Source of the DNA: Ursus arctos
Taxonomy: Eukaryota; Chordata; Mammalia; Carnivora; Ursidae
Length of the DNA stretch: 64,000 bases
Direction of reading: 5' to 3'
Assembly (NCBI RefSeq): GCF_023065955.2
Contig: NW_026622874.1
Span: 12,382,001-12,446,000 of the forward strand
The position numbers and the translations under genes were made by a program. Below, piece by piece: positions 11,601 through 21,690 of the stretch. A model generated the notes under the pieces. It saw nothing but the letters and a program-made list of their open reading frames with translations. It was not told where the DNA came from and did not search any database. Positions within the stretch are counted from its first letter, which is position 1. The number at the start of each line of letters is the position of its first letter.

Positions 11601-12866
11601 CAGACAGCAGACCTGCAAATTTGAATAGAAGAAATTGGTCAAAGGAGCCCCATGCCTGGCCTGTAAAAGCTTTTAAGTGTTAGAGTAATCTCAGTGCACT
11701 CAAACTGCCATCAAAATAAGTGGACTTCAAAAGCTGGGCAAACTCCTAGAAGTGCATCTATCATAATCCACGCCTTGGAGAGAAAAGATCCAGGTCCACA
11801 GAGGACAATGGACAAGGGGGATTCTCCCAGAAGCAGAATCAAATCAGGAGTTTCCAGATTGCCTAACCAATGAGCTTACACCATGCTAGGGCCCAGAGTC
11901 CTTACCATGTCCGCCAAGCAGAATTTGATGATGACCTCTGACCACCACATTTCCCATCCTTCCTTTTTCTGAATGGTTGTTTCTTATTACATTTACCTGT
12001 TCCTTCTCCACTGTTGTATATTGAATGTTTAGAGGTAGATGACATCCTTTCTGCCTGCCTGGAATGTGGTTACTGTATCGTGAAGAAAAGAGCCACCATG
12101 TATAACCACCAGGAGAAGCAAAAAGACAAAAAGAACCTGAGCCCTAGTGGGTCATTAAAGCCATGCATTAGCTTTGCATTCTCAACTCAACTTCTTGTTA
12201 GATAAGGAAAATTTACTTCCTTTTTTTAGCTACCATTTTTAATCTCTGTTACTTGCAGTCTGCTATAATTAGACTGGTCTAATGCAATCCTGACTGATAC
12301 AGTATTGTATTCTATTCTCGTAATCAAGTCCTGTACCATACTTTATTGGTGCAATCATAAGACTTTCCCTTATTTTGTGTATCAAAAACAAAGGAAAAAA
12401 GTATCCTGCCAAACAGAACGGTAAGACGGCATTGATTGTAAGACACATACCCATTGCAGTGATGTCAAGTGTGACCCGATTAAATATATTACGTAGAGTT
12501 AGAGTTTGATCCATTTGCTTAAAAATTAAATAGTCACACATATTGGCATAAGCAGAGAACATTTGGGAAAGCTATAAAAAACCGTTAATGGTAATGACCT
12601 CTGGGGAGTAGAAATGAAGGGTATAGGGTAGGAAATTCAATTTTTGCATTTTGTTTTCTATAATTCTAAGTATGTATTATTTTTGTGAGTAATCTCAGCC
12701 AGAAGGAGAGCATTGTGAGGGTGAACATTTAATTTTATGCACCCCTGGTTGTCCCAAATGCTAGAACAGTGCCTGTCATTTAACAGGCACTCAAATGCAT
12801 GTTGATCAGATAAATGATTTTTTAAATAAGTCAGTGTCATTGAAAAGGAAATAAAGCAATTATTAT
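8633..12866. other. Intergenic, no gene recognised
   Basis: About 4.2 kb without a recognisable gene. A 185-codon minus-strand frame at 9028-9585 has no family signature I can name. The stretches 11000-11340 and 11570-12300 have the look of old LTR or L1-derived sequence ('tgatgacatcctttctgcctgcctggaatgtgg' style, ending 'taatgcaatcctgactgatacag'), but I cannot assign a family. Confidence 0.5.
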
Positions 12867-13190
12867 GGCATGAATATTAGCGTTTCCCCCCAAATTCACA
12901 TGTTAAATCCTAACCCCCAGGGTGAGGGTGTTAGGAGGTAGAACCGTTGGAGGTTAGGAAGTCATGAGAGCAGAGCCTTTACAGAAGAGACCCTACAGAA
13001 CCCCCAGCCCCTGCCACCACGTGAAGAAGATACAACAAGAAATCTGCTACCTGGAAGAGCGAGCTCAAGATCATGCTGGCTCCCTGACACCAGACTTCCA
13101 ACCTCCAGAACTGTGAGAAATAAGTCTGTTGCTTATAAGCCCCCCAGTCGGTGGTACTTTATTATAGCCCCTGAGCAGACACAGAAATCA
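12867..13190 (+). repeat. MLT1/MST-type LTR
   Basis: 'ccaaattcacatgttaaatcctaacccccagggtgagggtg', 'ttgtgccaccacgtgaagaag'-type text, 'ccagacttccaacctccagaactgtgagaaataagtctgttgcttataagcc' and 'ccctgagcagac', in the usual order for a MaLR LTR on the + strand. Confidence 0.8.
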
Positions 13191-14146
13191 TCTGCTTTCT
13201 CATCATTCGTCTACAAGCTTGGTGAGGATCCTGAACTATTTGTCATCTAATCCCTAGCACTTTGTGCAATGTCTGGTCCATATTAGGAACTAGATAAATA
13301 TTTTAGGAACTGAGTAAAGATGAAGTCCATATTAAGGACTAGATAAATATTTCAGGAATTAAAAAATGTTAGGCAGAGGCATTTAAGCTCATTCTGTTGA
13401 GGATTCAGCATTGATATGGGGCAGGGGCATGATTTCATCAAGCTATCAGAAAAAATTGGTTTGCTGGCCATCTGCAGGAGATGGGAGAGGGGAGAAGTAT
13501 AGTCAGGAAAGGGAGCTGCACTGACACAGGGAGTAAGCTGAGCAGGTGAAGTCATGCAAGGGCTTCTGTCCAGACTGACACTGGGAACGAGAGGTGGAAC
13601 TTTGCCTTTTCCTTGTGCTTTTAATAACTCAAAATACAATAGGACACTTATCACAAAAAGCAATATCCCTCTTTGTCCTCCCAACCCCGTGAGAATAGGG
13701 CAAGATGCACAAAGCGTAGCCTCAAGAAGTCCAGCCAGCCTCCTTCAGCCTCCGAGGCTCAGTTGCAGAGCGGGCGTGGGATTCAGCAGTGTTGCTTCTA
13801 GTGCTCTGGTTTCCCTAGACTCCGCTGATTCCTGTTCAAGAAAACCTCTCGGGCCCTCTTCCCCCACCACCTCACCATGACGTAGAGAAAAAAAATTGAG
13901 AACTACAAATCTATAGCTTGGGAGGAGAATGGTAAGAAATACTCTTTCTGGAGATCTTCGTGAAAGAACATGGGAACCACAATTCTATAATCATATATTG
14001 ACGGGAACTGGACCACCCCTTAGAAATACATTTTTGAAGACAGAAGCACTAAGCGCTGCTACAATGTCAGGGAATTTAATTCCTGATATTCTGGGGTCCT
14101 ATTTCTTTACAGCTTGATTTCAGTTAATGCCTTTCTCCCTTTTATT
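13191..14146. other. Intergenic, no gene seen
   Basis: Contains a local near-duplication ('ggaactagataaatatttTAGGAAct' at about 13286 and 'ggactagataaatattTCAGGAAtt' at about 13335). Overlapping frames on both strands at 13352-13880 lack splice context. Confidence 0.5.
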
Positions 14147-14333
14147 CTCCTGGGTGGCTCAGTGGTTAAGCAACTGCCTTTGGCTCAGGGCGCAATCCCA
14201 GAGTCCTGGGATCAAGCCCCGCATCAGGCTCCCTGATTCGCTGGGAGCCTGCTTCTTCCTCTCCTACTCCCCCTGCTTGTGTTCCCTCTCTCGCTGCCTG
14301 TCTCTTTCTCTGTCAAATAAATAAATAAAATCA
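14147..14333 (+). mobile_element. CanSINE
   Basis: Head 'ctcctgggtggctcagtggtt', CT-rich middle, tail AAATAAATAAATAAAATCAG. The first bases of the head are missing or mutated. The tail runs into a GAAA array. Confidence 0.9.
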
Positions 14334-14337
14334 GAAA

Positions 14338-14393
<56 letters not shown>
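14334..14393. repeat. (GAAA)n microsatellite grown from a SINE tail
   Basis: About 14 GAAA units directly after the SINE poly(A) region. Confidence 0.95.
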
Positions 14394-14394
<1 letters not shown>

Positions 14395-14545
14395 GGCTCC
14401 AAATGGAGTCAGTTGCCTCCCAGGACAGCAAACCAAAAATTACAGTTTCAACCTATTTCAGGAATGTGATCTTTGAGCTGTCAATCTGAAATTTCCTGAT
14501 CAGTGCTAGTGAAGTAATCTGCATGATAAAAAAAAAAAAACCTCT
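14394..14545 (+). mobile_element. LTR fragment, same family as 16565-16965
   Basis: 'ggctccaaatggagtcagttgcctcc', 'aattacagtttcaacc', 'gtcaatctgaaatttcctgatcagtgctagtgaagtaatctgcatg' parallels 16580-16730 ('gcccaaagtggagtcactc ... gtaatctgcatggtaag'). Confidence 0.6.
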
Positions 14546-14549
14546 GTCA

Positions 14550-14803
14550 AAACCACAATGAAATATCACCTCACACCTGTCAGAATGGCTCGCACCAAAA
14601 AGACAAGAAATAACAAGTGTTGGGGCATGTAGAGAAAAAGGAGCCTTCATGCACTGCTGGTGGGAATGCAAACTGGTGCAGCCACTGTGGAAAACAGTGT
14701 GGAGGTTCCTCAAAAAGTTAAAGGTAGAATACCGTATGATCCAGTAATTCCACTTCGGAATATTTACCCTGAAGAAAACAAACAAACAAACAAACAAACA
14801 AAA
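14550..14803 (+). mobile_element. L1 ORF2 internal fragment with (AAAC)n end
   Basis: 'atgaaatatcacctcacacctgtcagaatggc', 'ctgctggtgggaatgcaaactggtgcagccactgtggaaaacagtgtgg' and 'ccgtatgatccagtaattccact' are L1 ORF2 text with stops. Truncated at both ends and closing in five or so AAAC units. Confidence 0.85.
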
Positions 14804-15224
14804 ACACTAATTCAAAAAGTGAAGTTCAAGGAGTCAAACCCAAATTTTCTGACTTTAACCTACCCAACTGTTGATTGTTAAGCTCTGCGACTTCTAGTCT
14901 TTTTAGGCTCATAACATAAGGGCATCACACTTTGGTTATAGGACCTTATATTCATGCAAACATCCTGATTATTACAAACCATTATACATCTGTTACCTTC
15001 ACAACAACTTTATTTGTTGTGGGAAGGATATATCGCTGTTGAAATTTTTTTTTAAATTAGGTCGAGTACCTTCCTTAATCAAAACCTGGTCACAGACCCA
15101 CCTGGCTTTAGGTATATGGAGAAGTGTGAGCCCGGGACATCAGAGGGACACCCAGCTTCCAAAGCCAAACCCAAATATAGTCCCTGCAATTCTTTCATTT
15201 GTCATGAAGTTAATGTTACAGGAT
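14804..15224. other. Intergenic, no gene seen
   Basis: Unique-looking sequence between an L1 fragment and a solo LTR. No exon or family match. Confidence 0.5.
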
Positions 15225-15606
15225 TTCTTTTCTTTTAGTGCCCGTGGTTCTTGGTCACACTGCTCCAAGAATGAAGAAGTGGACAAGACGAAGAGTGGTG
15301 GGCAGCAAAGTTTGTTTATCGATAGTAAAGGTAATTGAGAGATAGTCTAAAGTTCCTGAAGAGGGAGGGGACCCAACGTGTTGCCACCTGAGTTTCTAAG
15401 TCTAGGGGGTTTTATGGGCCTGTTGGTGGGCTCTTTTAATCTGATTAACCTCCATGAGCCTGTCATCCAATCAGGTTTTTGTCATCTATCTATCACATGG
15501 GAAAGGGTGGAGGGCTCCTTTCAAGCTGGTAGAAAATCCTTTTAAGGGTGGTTTCCTCTTAGGATAGGGGCCCCTTGTCTCTGCCTGCCTTTCTACTAAC
15601 TATCCT
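15225..15606 (-). mobile_element. Solo LTR (ERV), reverse copy of the 7.3-8.3 kb family
   Basis: Read on the minus strand it runs 'gaaaggcaggcagagac', 'gatagatagatgacaaaaa', 'aggctcatgg', 'gcccataaaa', 'cttagaaactcagg', 'gggtcccctccctcttcagg', 'gctgcccaccactcttcg', 'ccacgggcactaaaag'. The order and text match the LTR split by L1 at 7286-8307. No internal genes adjoin. Confidence 0.85.
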
Positions 15607-16019
15607 TCATCTTTAACACTTACAAGTGCTGTCTGCCAAGCAGTGCTGGTGGTAGAGCAGTTAGCTCATGGAGTTTACTATTTACTGGCAAGGCAATCTT
15701 ACACATATAAATGTACAAACTAGTGTCCAATTATAAATTGTTCTGTATGCTATGAAAGGAAATAGAATAGGCTCTGAGGTCATATCATAAAAAGACCTAA
15801 TATAAAGTAGCGATTTGGGAGGCTTCTTTCTGCTGAGATGTGGGGTTGTGTAGAAATGTAGCCGTGGAAGAGCTGGAGGTCATTCAGGCGGAGGGGACAT
15901 CGTGTGTGAAGGCACAGTGGCAGTAAGGAGTTGCCCTTAAAGACAGGTGGGATCCATGAACATGGGGGCGGGGGTGGTTCGGGTGGGGCGTGTGGCACAG
16001 GATGGTACTGGAATTCTTT
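15607..16019. other. Intergenic with an L2-like relic
   Basis: Text near 15610-15780 ('gctggtggtagagcagttagctcatggagtttacta') is L2-like; the rest is anonymous. Confidence 0.4.
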
Positions 16020-16212
16020 TCTTTTTTTTTAAGATTTTATTTATTTATTTGACAGAGACAGCCAGCGAGAGAGGGAACACAAGCAGGGGGAGTGGGAGAG
16101 GAAGAAGCAGGCTCATAGCGGAGGAGCCTGATGTGGGGCTCGATCCGAAAACACAGGGATCATGCCCTGAGCCGAAGGCAGACGCTTAACCGCTGTGCCA
16201 CCCAGGCGCCCC
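16019..16212 (-). mobile_element. CanSINE
   Basis: Reverse orientation, head end GGCGCCCC at 16206-16212. Target-site duplication TACTGGAATTCTT at 16006-16018 and 16215-16227. Confidence 0.95.
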
Positions 16213-16564
16213 AATACTGGAATTCTTGACATGAGAGCAGCTGTGCCAAATTTGGGGTTTTATTTCAAGTCCCATGGGAAACCAATGAAGAGTTTTAAGC
16301 AGGAAAATGATGTCCAATTTGAGGTTTTAAAAAAGATCATTTGGGCTGCTTTGTGAAGAAAGGATTAGAGGTGGGAAAGTGTAGAAGCAGGGAGACCAGT
16401 TGGGTTGTTGCCCAAGCCCAAGAAAGAAGTGGTGGTGAACTGTACCGAGATAGACTGAACCAAACCAGGGTGTGCAGCACGAACCCTCCGTTCATCAGAC
16501 CCAAGTGTTCCAAGAGAAGACCACAGATTAACTGATGTAACAGTAACTCTGAACAGACCCGTGT

Positions 16565-16965
16565 GTTCTATGAAAAAAAACAGGCCCAAAGTGGAGTCAC
16601 TCACAGTAAGCACCACCATGATTTAATACCTAACCTAATTGCAATTTCAGCCTCTCGCAGAAGTGGAATTTAAACCAATCAGTCTGGAATTTTTCTGACC
16701 AACACCAGTTAGGTAATCTGCATGGTAAGACCTCCTGCCTTCCTGTAAGGGAAGGTAACCTTGCCTGAAACAATCCTTTCTTTTCATTCGGTAATAACCT
16801 CCTTGTCCCACCCCATTTCTCCCTTACAAAATCCTTCTATTTCGTGCAGCTCCTCCGAGGGCCCCTCTGTTTACGAGAAGCAATGATGTCCAGTTCATGA
16901 ACTGTTGAATAACGCCAATTAGATCTTCAAATTTACCCAGTTCAATTTTTGTTCTTTAGATTCCA
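16565..16965 (+). mobile_element. LTR (ERV), family not assigned
   Basis: 'gcccaaagtggagtcactc', 'ggtaaccttgcctgaaacaatcctttcttttc', 'ttgtcccaccccatttctcccttacaaaatcc', 'cagctcctccgagggcccctctg', 'gttgaataacgccaattagatcttcaaatttacccagttcaattttt'. This is the course of a class I-type LTR with a degenerate poly(A) signal. A fragment of the same family is at 14394-14545. Confidence 0.65.
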
Positions 16966-17231
16966 AGACCAGCATCTCTTGCCAAGTTCACAAACTCCGG
17001 CCAAGACCTTGCTTGCTTTCTTGTCTTAAAACCTCCCTTTGATAATCTCAGTCCCCAGAAGGTGTAAGTACCTTTCCCAGTAACCCCTTTTAAGACACTA
17101 TCAAAGTTTGACAGGGCAGTTCTCTCTCCGTTTTCTATGGTCTGCCTGTTGCCTTCTGGTTTCTGTACCTGGCGGCTTTGAGAGTCCCTTAGGCTATAGT
17201 GGAACCAGGCCAAAAAAAAAAAAAAAAAAAA
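16966..17231 (+). other. Sequence after the LTR ending in a run of A
   Basis: Non-repeat-looking sequence that ends in about 19 A at 17213-17231. An A-run after an LTR would suit a retroposed read-through transcript, but no target-site duplication was found. Confidence 0.3.
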
Positions 17232-18394
17232 GTGGGTGGAGTCAATATATATTTTGGATGTAGATGCCATAGGTCTTGAAAATTGGATATAAAGGGTAAG
17301 AGGAACAAGATGATAAAGATTAGTCCCAATGTTCTGTTATTTTATTTTGACTCCAAGGAGATAAATTAGCCTGAGAAACTGATGTGAAGTACTTGGCACA
17401 GTTCTTGGCATATATTAAGCAATAAATGTTACCGACTGTACGGAAGATTTTCACATGCACAAACCCTAATATGCAAGCCATTTAGTTTTTCTATATTAAT
17501 TGTATTTTTCTACAATAACTTAATTTTTGTTGCGAGCCCCTTTTCTGCCCTGTGACAGAAACTTTCTCAGTCACTTCAGCTGTTGCCCCCCATCCATCGT
17601 GCAGACAGGATGCTAAAGGGCTCAGGTGGCTCCAAGCCGGCAGCAGGTGTTCTGGGGACAAGAAAGTGGATGCAGCTGGTCCTTGCTCAGCATCCCCACA
17701 ATGACATCTGCTGACACTACCACATGTCTGTCAGGCGTTCTGTCATTCAACCATTAGGTCATCCCTGGGCCCTGTTCATTCCCACCTCAAGACCTCATGA
17801 CCCTCAGCTGTCTCAGCCACTCAGGCCTCCCTGACACATGACAAAACCGGTTCCTTTTTCTAAACAGCAGCTGTGGGACGTTAGATGGGCTGCCTAAGGC
17901 ACTTTGCCTCTTATATTCCACTGTCCCCACTTCATGCTGGACCAGGGAAGCTCTGGGGTCTTATCAGCTTCCTGGTGCCTGCCCGCATCTATAAGGGTGG
18001 GCAGGAGGCTCGGGCCCTTTCTTCCCCAGATCTGCGGATCCCTGGAGTGCATTCATCCCTGTCTCCCATCAAGAGAATTTAAGGGGAGGGTGGTTAGAAC
18101 CACACTTTCCATTCTGTCTCCCCAAATAAGGAGACAAGCCCACCTGGCCTGGGGGGTGAGATAAAATGGCATTCTTTCAAGTCTTTTGTTTATGCCCAGA
18201 GCTTACAATGCAATCCTTCTGTTTTCTGAGATCTTTTCTCCATGGGGACACTAATTTGCTAAGATTTGAAGGAGGGAAAGGATCGTAAAGTTCAGGAAAT
18301 ACGGAGAACAACAAAATGCTTTAATATATCAAAATATTGCCCCACTATATAGTTATTATCATTGTTCATATTTACTGTGAATTCATTGATTTAA
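17232..18394. other. Intergenic, no gene seen
   Basis: Contains overlapping frames at 17885-18164 without splice or family support. AT-rich after 18200. Confidence 0.5.
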
Positions 18395-18640
18395 AGAGGC
18401 TTCATAGAGTAGTAATTAAGTACTTAGACTCTAGAGCCCCATGGCTTGAGTTCTGATCCCAGCTCCACTAATTGCTAGCTGACCTTGAATGATTGCTTTT
18501 TAGTGCCTCAATTTCTTCATTTGTGCTATGGACATGATCGTAGTACCTCCCTCAGTGTTGTTTTGGGCTTTGAATGAGATACCTAATGTCAGAACAAGTC
18601 ACTTCGGAACAGTGCACATAATAAATGTAATTTGCTGCTA
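18395..18640 (+). repeat. MIR SINE
   Basis: A long MIR: 'gtagtaattaagtacttagactctagagccccatggcttgagttctgatcccagctccactaattgctagctg', then 'cctcaatttcttcatttgtgc' and 'ctccctcagtgttgttttg'. Confidence 0.8.
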
Positions 18641-19877
18641 CAACTATCAAGCTTGTCGTGTTCTTCTTCCAACATTTGGCAGAGATCCGTTACTGAACAC
18701 AGGGCAGTTGGTTCCTGTGATTATTGGAGAAAACAAAACACTGTGTCACTTCCAAAAGAAAATGTTGTATATGAGGCTATTAAGACGACACTACAATCTC
18801 TACTCTTATCAGCATTAAAGGTAGATATGGAACATAAATTTAGAACTGTGGAAATATATACAGTTGGAAAAGACTCCTCGTATTCATTTCTTCACTGATT
18901 TTACTTTTACTCAGTTAAGGACATATCTGCTAGCACGAGGCACTGCTCTAGAAACTGGGGACAGGGTCTGGATTTGATGGTCCTCACGATCTGGTGGAGG
19001 AAGACGAATGTAAATATACTGAGAAAGAATGAACAGCCGCCAAAATGATACTACGTCTCTGCTAAAATAATATTCATTCTCTGCTTGTTCTGTAAAGACA
19101 TTCCAGAATTTTTCTGGAACCCTGACACCAGTTTCCAGGCAATGGAGAAAAATTCTTCAAACCCAGCCACGTTCTACTGGGGGCGATGAAGGAATACTCT
19201 TCTGAGAATCACCAGATTACGGGAGGGAGACAGGAAGCCAGAGAGATCATTACGCATACTTTGCCACAGCTTGTGGTCCACGTTAAATGCTAAGCGAGCT
19301 GTGGTTTAGTAGTGTTTAGGGTGGCAGTAGGGCCACCTGGCAGGGTACCGGGCAATGGCACATATACCTCTTTGCAGCACATCGCGGTGGTGTAGGTATT
19401 ACTAGCATTAGCGTGCCCTGGAGGAAAGCAACACTCAGGGTGACGTGACCTGCCCACTGCCACAGACACTTGTAATTTCTCCCCGTAGCTCTGACGTGTG
19501 CACAGGCAACTGTAGGACACGCATTGCCACATAAATGAAAACAGTTTCCTGTAGCTTCGTGGCCTCGATGGAAGCACAGCCTAGTAAATATTCACTTGGG
19601 CCCTAGTGAAGTTAAAAAGCCGGCTCCCAAATCAAATTCCTGGAGAATGAGTGAACACTGGACTCTAAGGCACAGTCAGGGCAAAGAGGACACATTTTAC
19701 TGGGGGTTTTCAGCTCATTTTACTGGGGTTTAGTTACTACTAAGTGTCTTGCTGGATGTCAGGCACTGTTCTAAGTGCTGGGGAAACAGTAGCAAATAAA
19801 ATCAAAAGGTATCTTTGCCTTTATGAAGCTTATATCCAGCCGAAAGTAAGGGAATACACAATAAACCAATAAACCAA

Positions 19878-19916
<39 letters not shown>

Positions 19917-20115
19917 ATATCGATCGATCATGGGAAGTTCTGGTGGGGAACCATAAAGTAGGAGAAGGGGGGAAATGTGGGTAAGAGAGAGCTGTTCCAT
20001 CCATGCACCCTCTCCTACTCTGCCCATGTCCCCAGTTGTGCAACCACGAAAGGCCATTTCGGTGTTGGTTACATCACGACAGGGCTGGTTTGCTCTTTCC
20101 CTATCACTGGAGATC
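18641..20115. other. Intergenic with L2 relics
   Basis: L2-type ends near 18905-18990 and 19725-19850 ('gtcaggcactgttctaagtgctggggaaac'). No gene recognised; the frames at 19290-19577 and elsewhere lack support. Confidence 0.5.
19866..19920. repeat. (AAAT)n microsatellite
   Basis: About 11 AAAT units after two AAACCAAT-like units, ending in ATCGATCGATC. Confidence 0.95.
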
Positions 20116-20215
20116 ATGGCTAACAGAGTTGCTCCTCTTCGAGTTGCTTGGATGAAGCACTTGAGCCTACTTGCTTTGAGAAAAACAGTGACATGGGAGA
20201 CTATGGAAGTTCCAG
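20116..20215 (+). pseudogene. FMO-family pseudogene, exon-2-like relic
   Basis: Begins ATGGCTAACAGAGTTG, the form of an FMO first coding exon, and after a net deletion of about 31 bases reads EPTCFEKNSDMGDYGSS. This aligns with [18 protein letters not shown] of the FMO3 exon at 50298-50435. The deletion removes the FAD-binding GxGxxG segment and shifts the frame, so it cannot code. The end at TTCCAG corresponds to the family's exon 2 end, but the donor has been lost (ATAGGA follows). It lies on the same strand as FMO3, 30 kb upstream, and is the first piece of a collinear FMO relic (see 23862, 25820 and 35740). A chance match is possible because the segment is short, but the order and strand of the other pieces support it. 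Confidence 0.65.
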
Positions 20216-20924
20216 ATAGGAGGCTTCTCCTACATTGGTTGGTAATATGCTGTTATTGCTAAGGTTGTTTATCTCAGGAGATCCAGACAATTTGGCAAGT
20301 ACACCACTGGGAGGAGGAACCGGAAGGCTCTCCCTCTGCAGAGTCACTTACCAGTTCAACAAACACATCAAGATGCATGCCAGGCTCTTTGCCTGTGAAC
20401 CCTCCACCCATATAATTTCTTTGCCATATAAAACTGAGTTTATAGGGGAGGAAAAATCATGGGACAATAGCATTTTGTAGGGCAGATAAATCAGATCATG
20501 CTTCAGAGAACATTTATTTTTTAAAAGGCCTCTATTCTTGCATACCAGGCTTCAGAGATTTTATTTATGGTTTGAAGTAAAAAACCACTTTCACATTTAT
20601 TATCTCATGAGCTTTTTTGTTATAAAGGACATTAACAAAGCATATTGTAAACTGATCCCCCGAATGCCTTCGACATGTTAAATTTCAGTTTCTTACTACA
20701 TCATGAAATTGGTCTTAAGTCAGTTCCCTTTATATTGTGTGCTTTGCTTTCCTTGTATCTAGCGATCTTCATCCCCTCACCCACCTCAATCCCACAGCTA
20801 CAGCCTGGACCCTGTCATCACCAGGAGTTACTCCACCACTCATATCTTAAATTCAAGCAATCCTGCTTCAGGACCCCCACCTCTTATATTTCCAGAACCC
20901 TGAGACTTCTATATGAGTTTCTTA
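20216..20924. other. Intron-like gap of the FMO relic
   Basis: No clear exon. The segment 20285-20405 (GRLSLCRVTYQFNKHIKMHA in one frame) has a faint resemblance to FMO exon 3 but is not convincing. Confidence 0.3.
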
Positions 20925-21035
20925 GACTGGGTGTCTTCAACAACAGAAATGTATTTCCTTACAAGTTGTGGAGGCTGGGAAGTCCCAGATGAAGATGAGG
21001 CAGCTTTGATTTCTTGCGAGGCCTCTCTCTGCTGG
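20925..21035 (-). repeat. MLT1-type LTR, 3' part (split)
   Basis: 'cttcaacaacagaaatgtatttccttacaag', 'gtggaggctgggaagtcccagatgaag' and 'cgaggcctctctctgctggct' are an MLT1-type LTR in reverse. The rest lies at 21460-21690. Confidence 0.75.
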
Positions 21036-21459
21036 CTTAGTCAGGGTTCTCAAGAGAAACAGAACCAATAGGGTATTTGGAGGTAATAGAACAGAAGATT
21101 TGTTATAGGAGTTGGCTCCTGTAATTATGGAGGCCAACAAGCCCACTATCTGCTCTCTGCGAGCTGGAGAACCAGGACTAAAGCCAGAAGTTCCAATGTT
21201 CGAGAACAGGAGTTGGATGTCCCAGCTGAAAAAGAGAGAGAGCAGATTTACCCTTCCTCCACTTTTTGTTCTATTCAGGCCCTCAATGGATTGGATGATG
21301 GCCTGCCTCCTAGGTGAGGGGAATCTTTACTCACTTTACTGATTCAGTACTAACCAGAAACTCTCACAGACACACCCAGAAGTCATGTTTTACCTGCTGT
21401 CTGGGCAGCACTAATCCCAGGCAAGTTGAGACATAAAGTTAACTTTCACAGCTGCTTTT
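21036..21459 (-). mobile_element. Interspersed repeat nested inside MLT1
   Basis: Starts 'agtcagggttctcaagagaaacagaaccaatagg' and ends 'caagttgagacataaagttaactttcac', the ends of a common mammalian interspersed repeat whose name I cannot give with confidence. It interrupts the MLT1 LTR. Confidence 0.65.
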
Positions 21460-21690
21460 GCTCTGCCTTCACATGGTCCTTCTTCCGTGTGTCTGTGCCA
21501 TAGCTCCTCTTCTTCTAATGACACCAGTCGTACTGGATTAGAGCCCATCCCATGACCTCATTTAACTGTAATTACTTCCTTAAAGACCCTATCTCCAAAT
21601 GCAGTCACATTCTGAGCTACTGAGGGTAGGATTTGAAGAAAGGAATTTGAGGGGGACACAATTCCTCCCATAACGTTCATTCCTACCACA
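21460..21690 (-). repeat. MLT1-type LTR, 5' part
   Basis: 'gccttcacatggtccttcttccgtgtg', 'ctcttcttctaatgacaccagtcgtactggattagagcccatcc', 'cctatctccaaatgcagtcacattctgag' and 'gagggggacacaattc' continue the LTR split at 21035. Confidence 0.8.

Noticed and set aside
13352..13880. Overlapping frames of 108-110 codons on both strands
   Set aside because: No domain, no splice sites in frame and no family match.
14334..14393. Tandem GAAA array as a CRISPR or satellite
   Set aside because: Simple microsatellite growing from a SINE tail. No spacers, and the genome is mammalian.
20285..20405. Possible FMO exon-3-like relic (GRLSLCRVTYQFNKHIKMHA)
   Set aside because: Only scattered residues match, and it would leave an intron of about 60 bases. 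Not strong enough to call.
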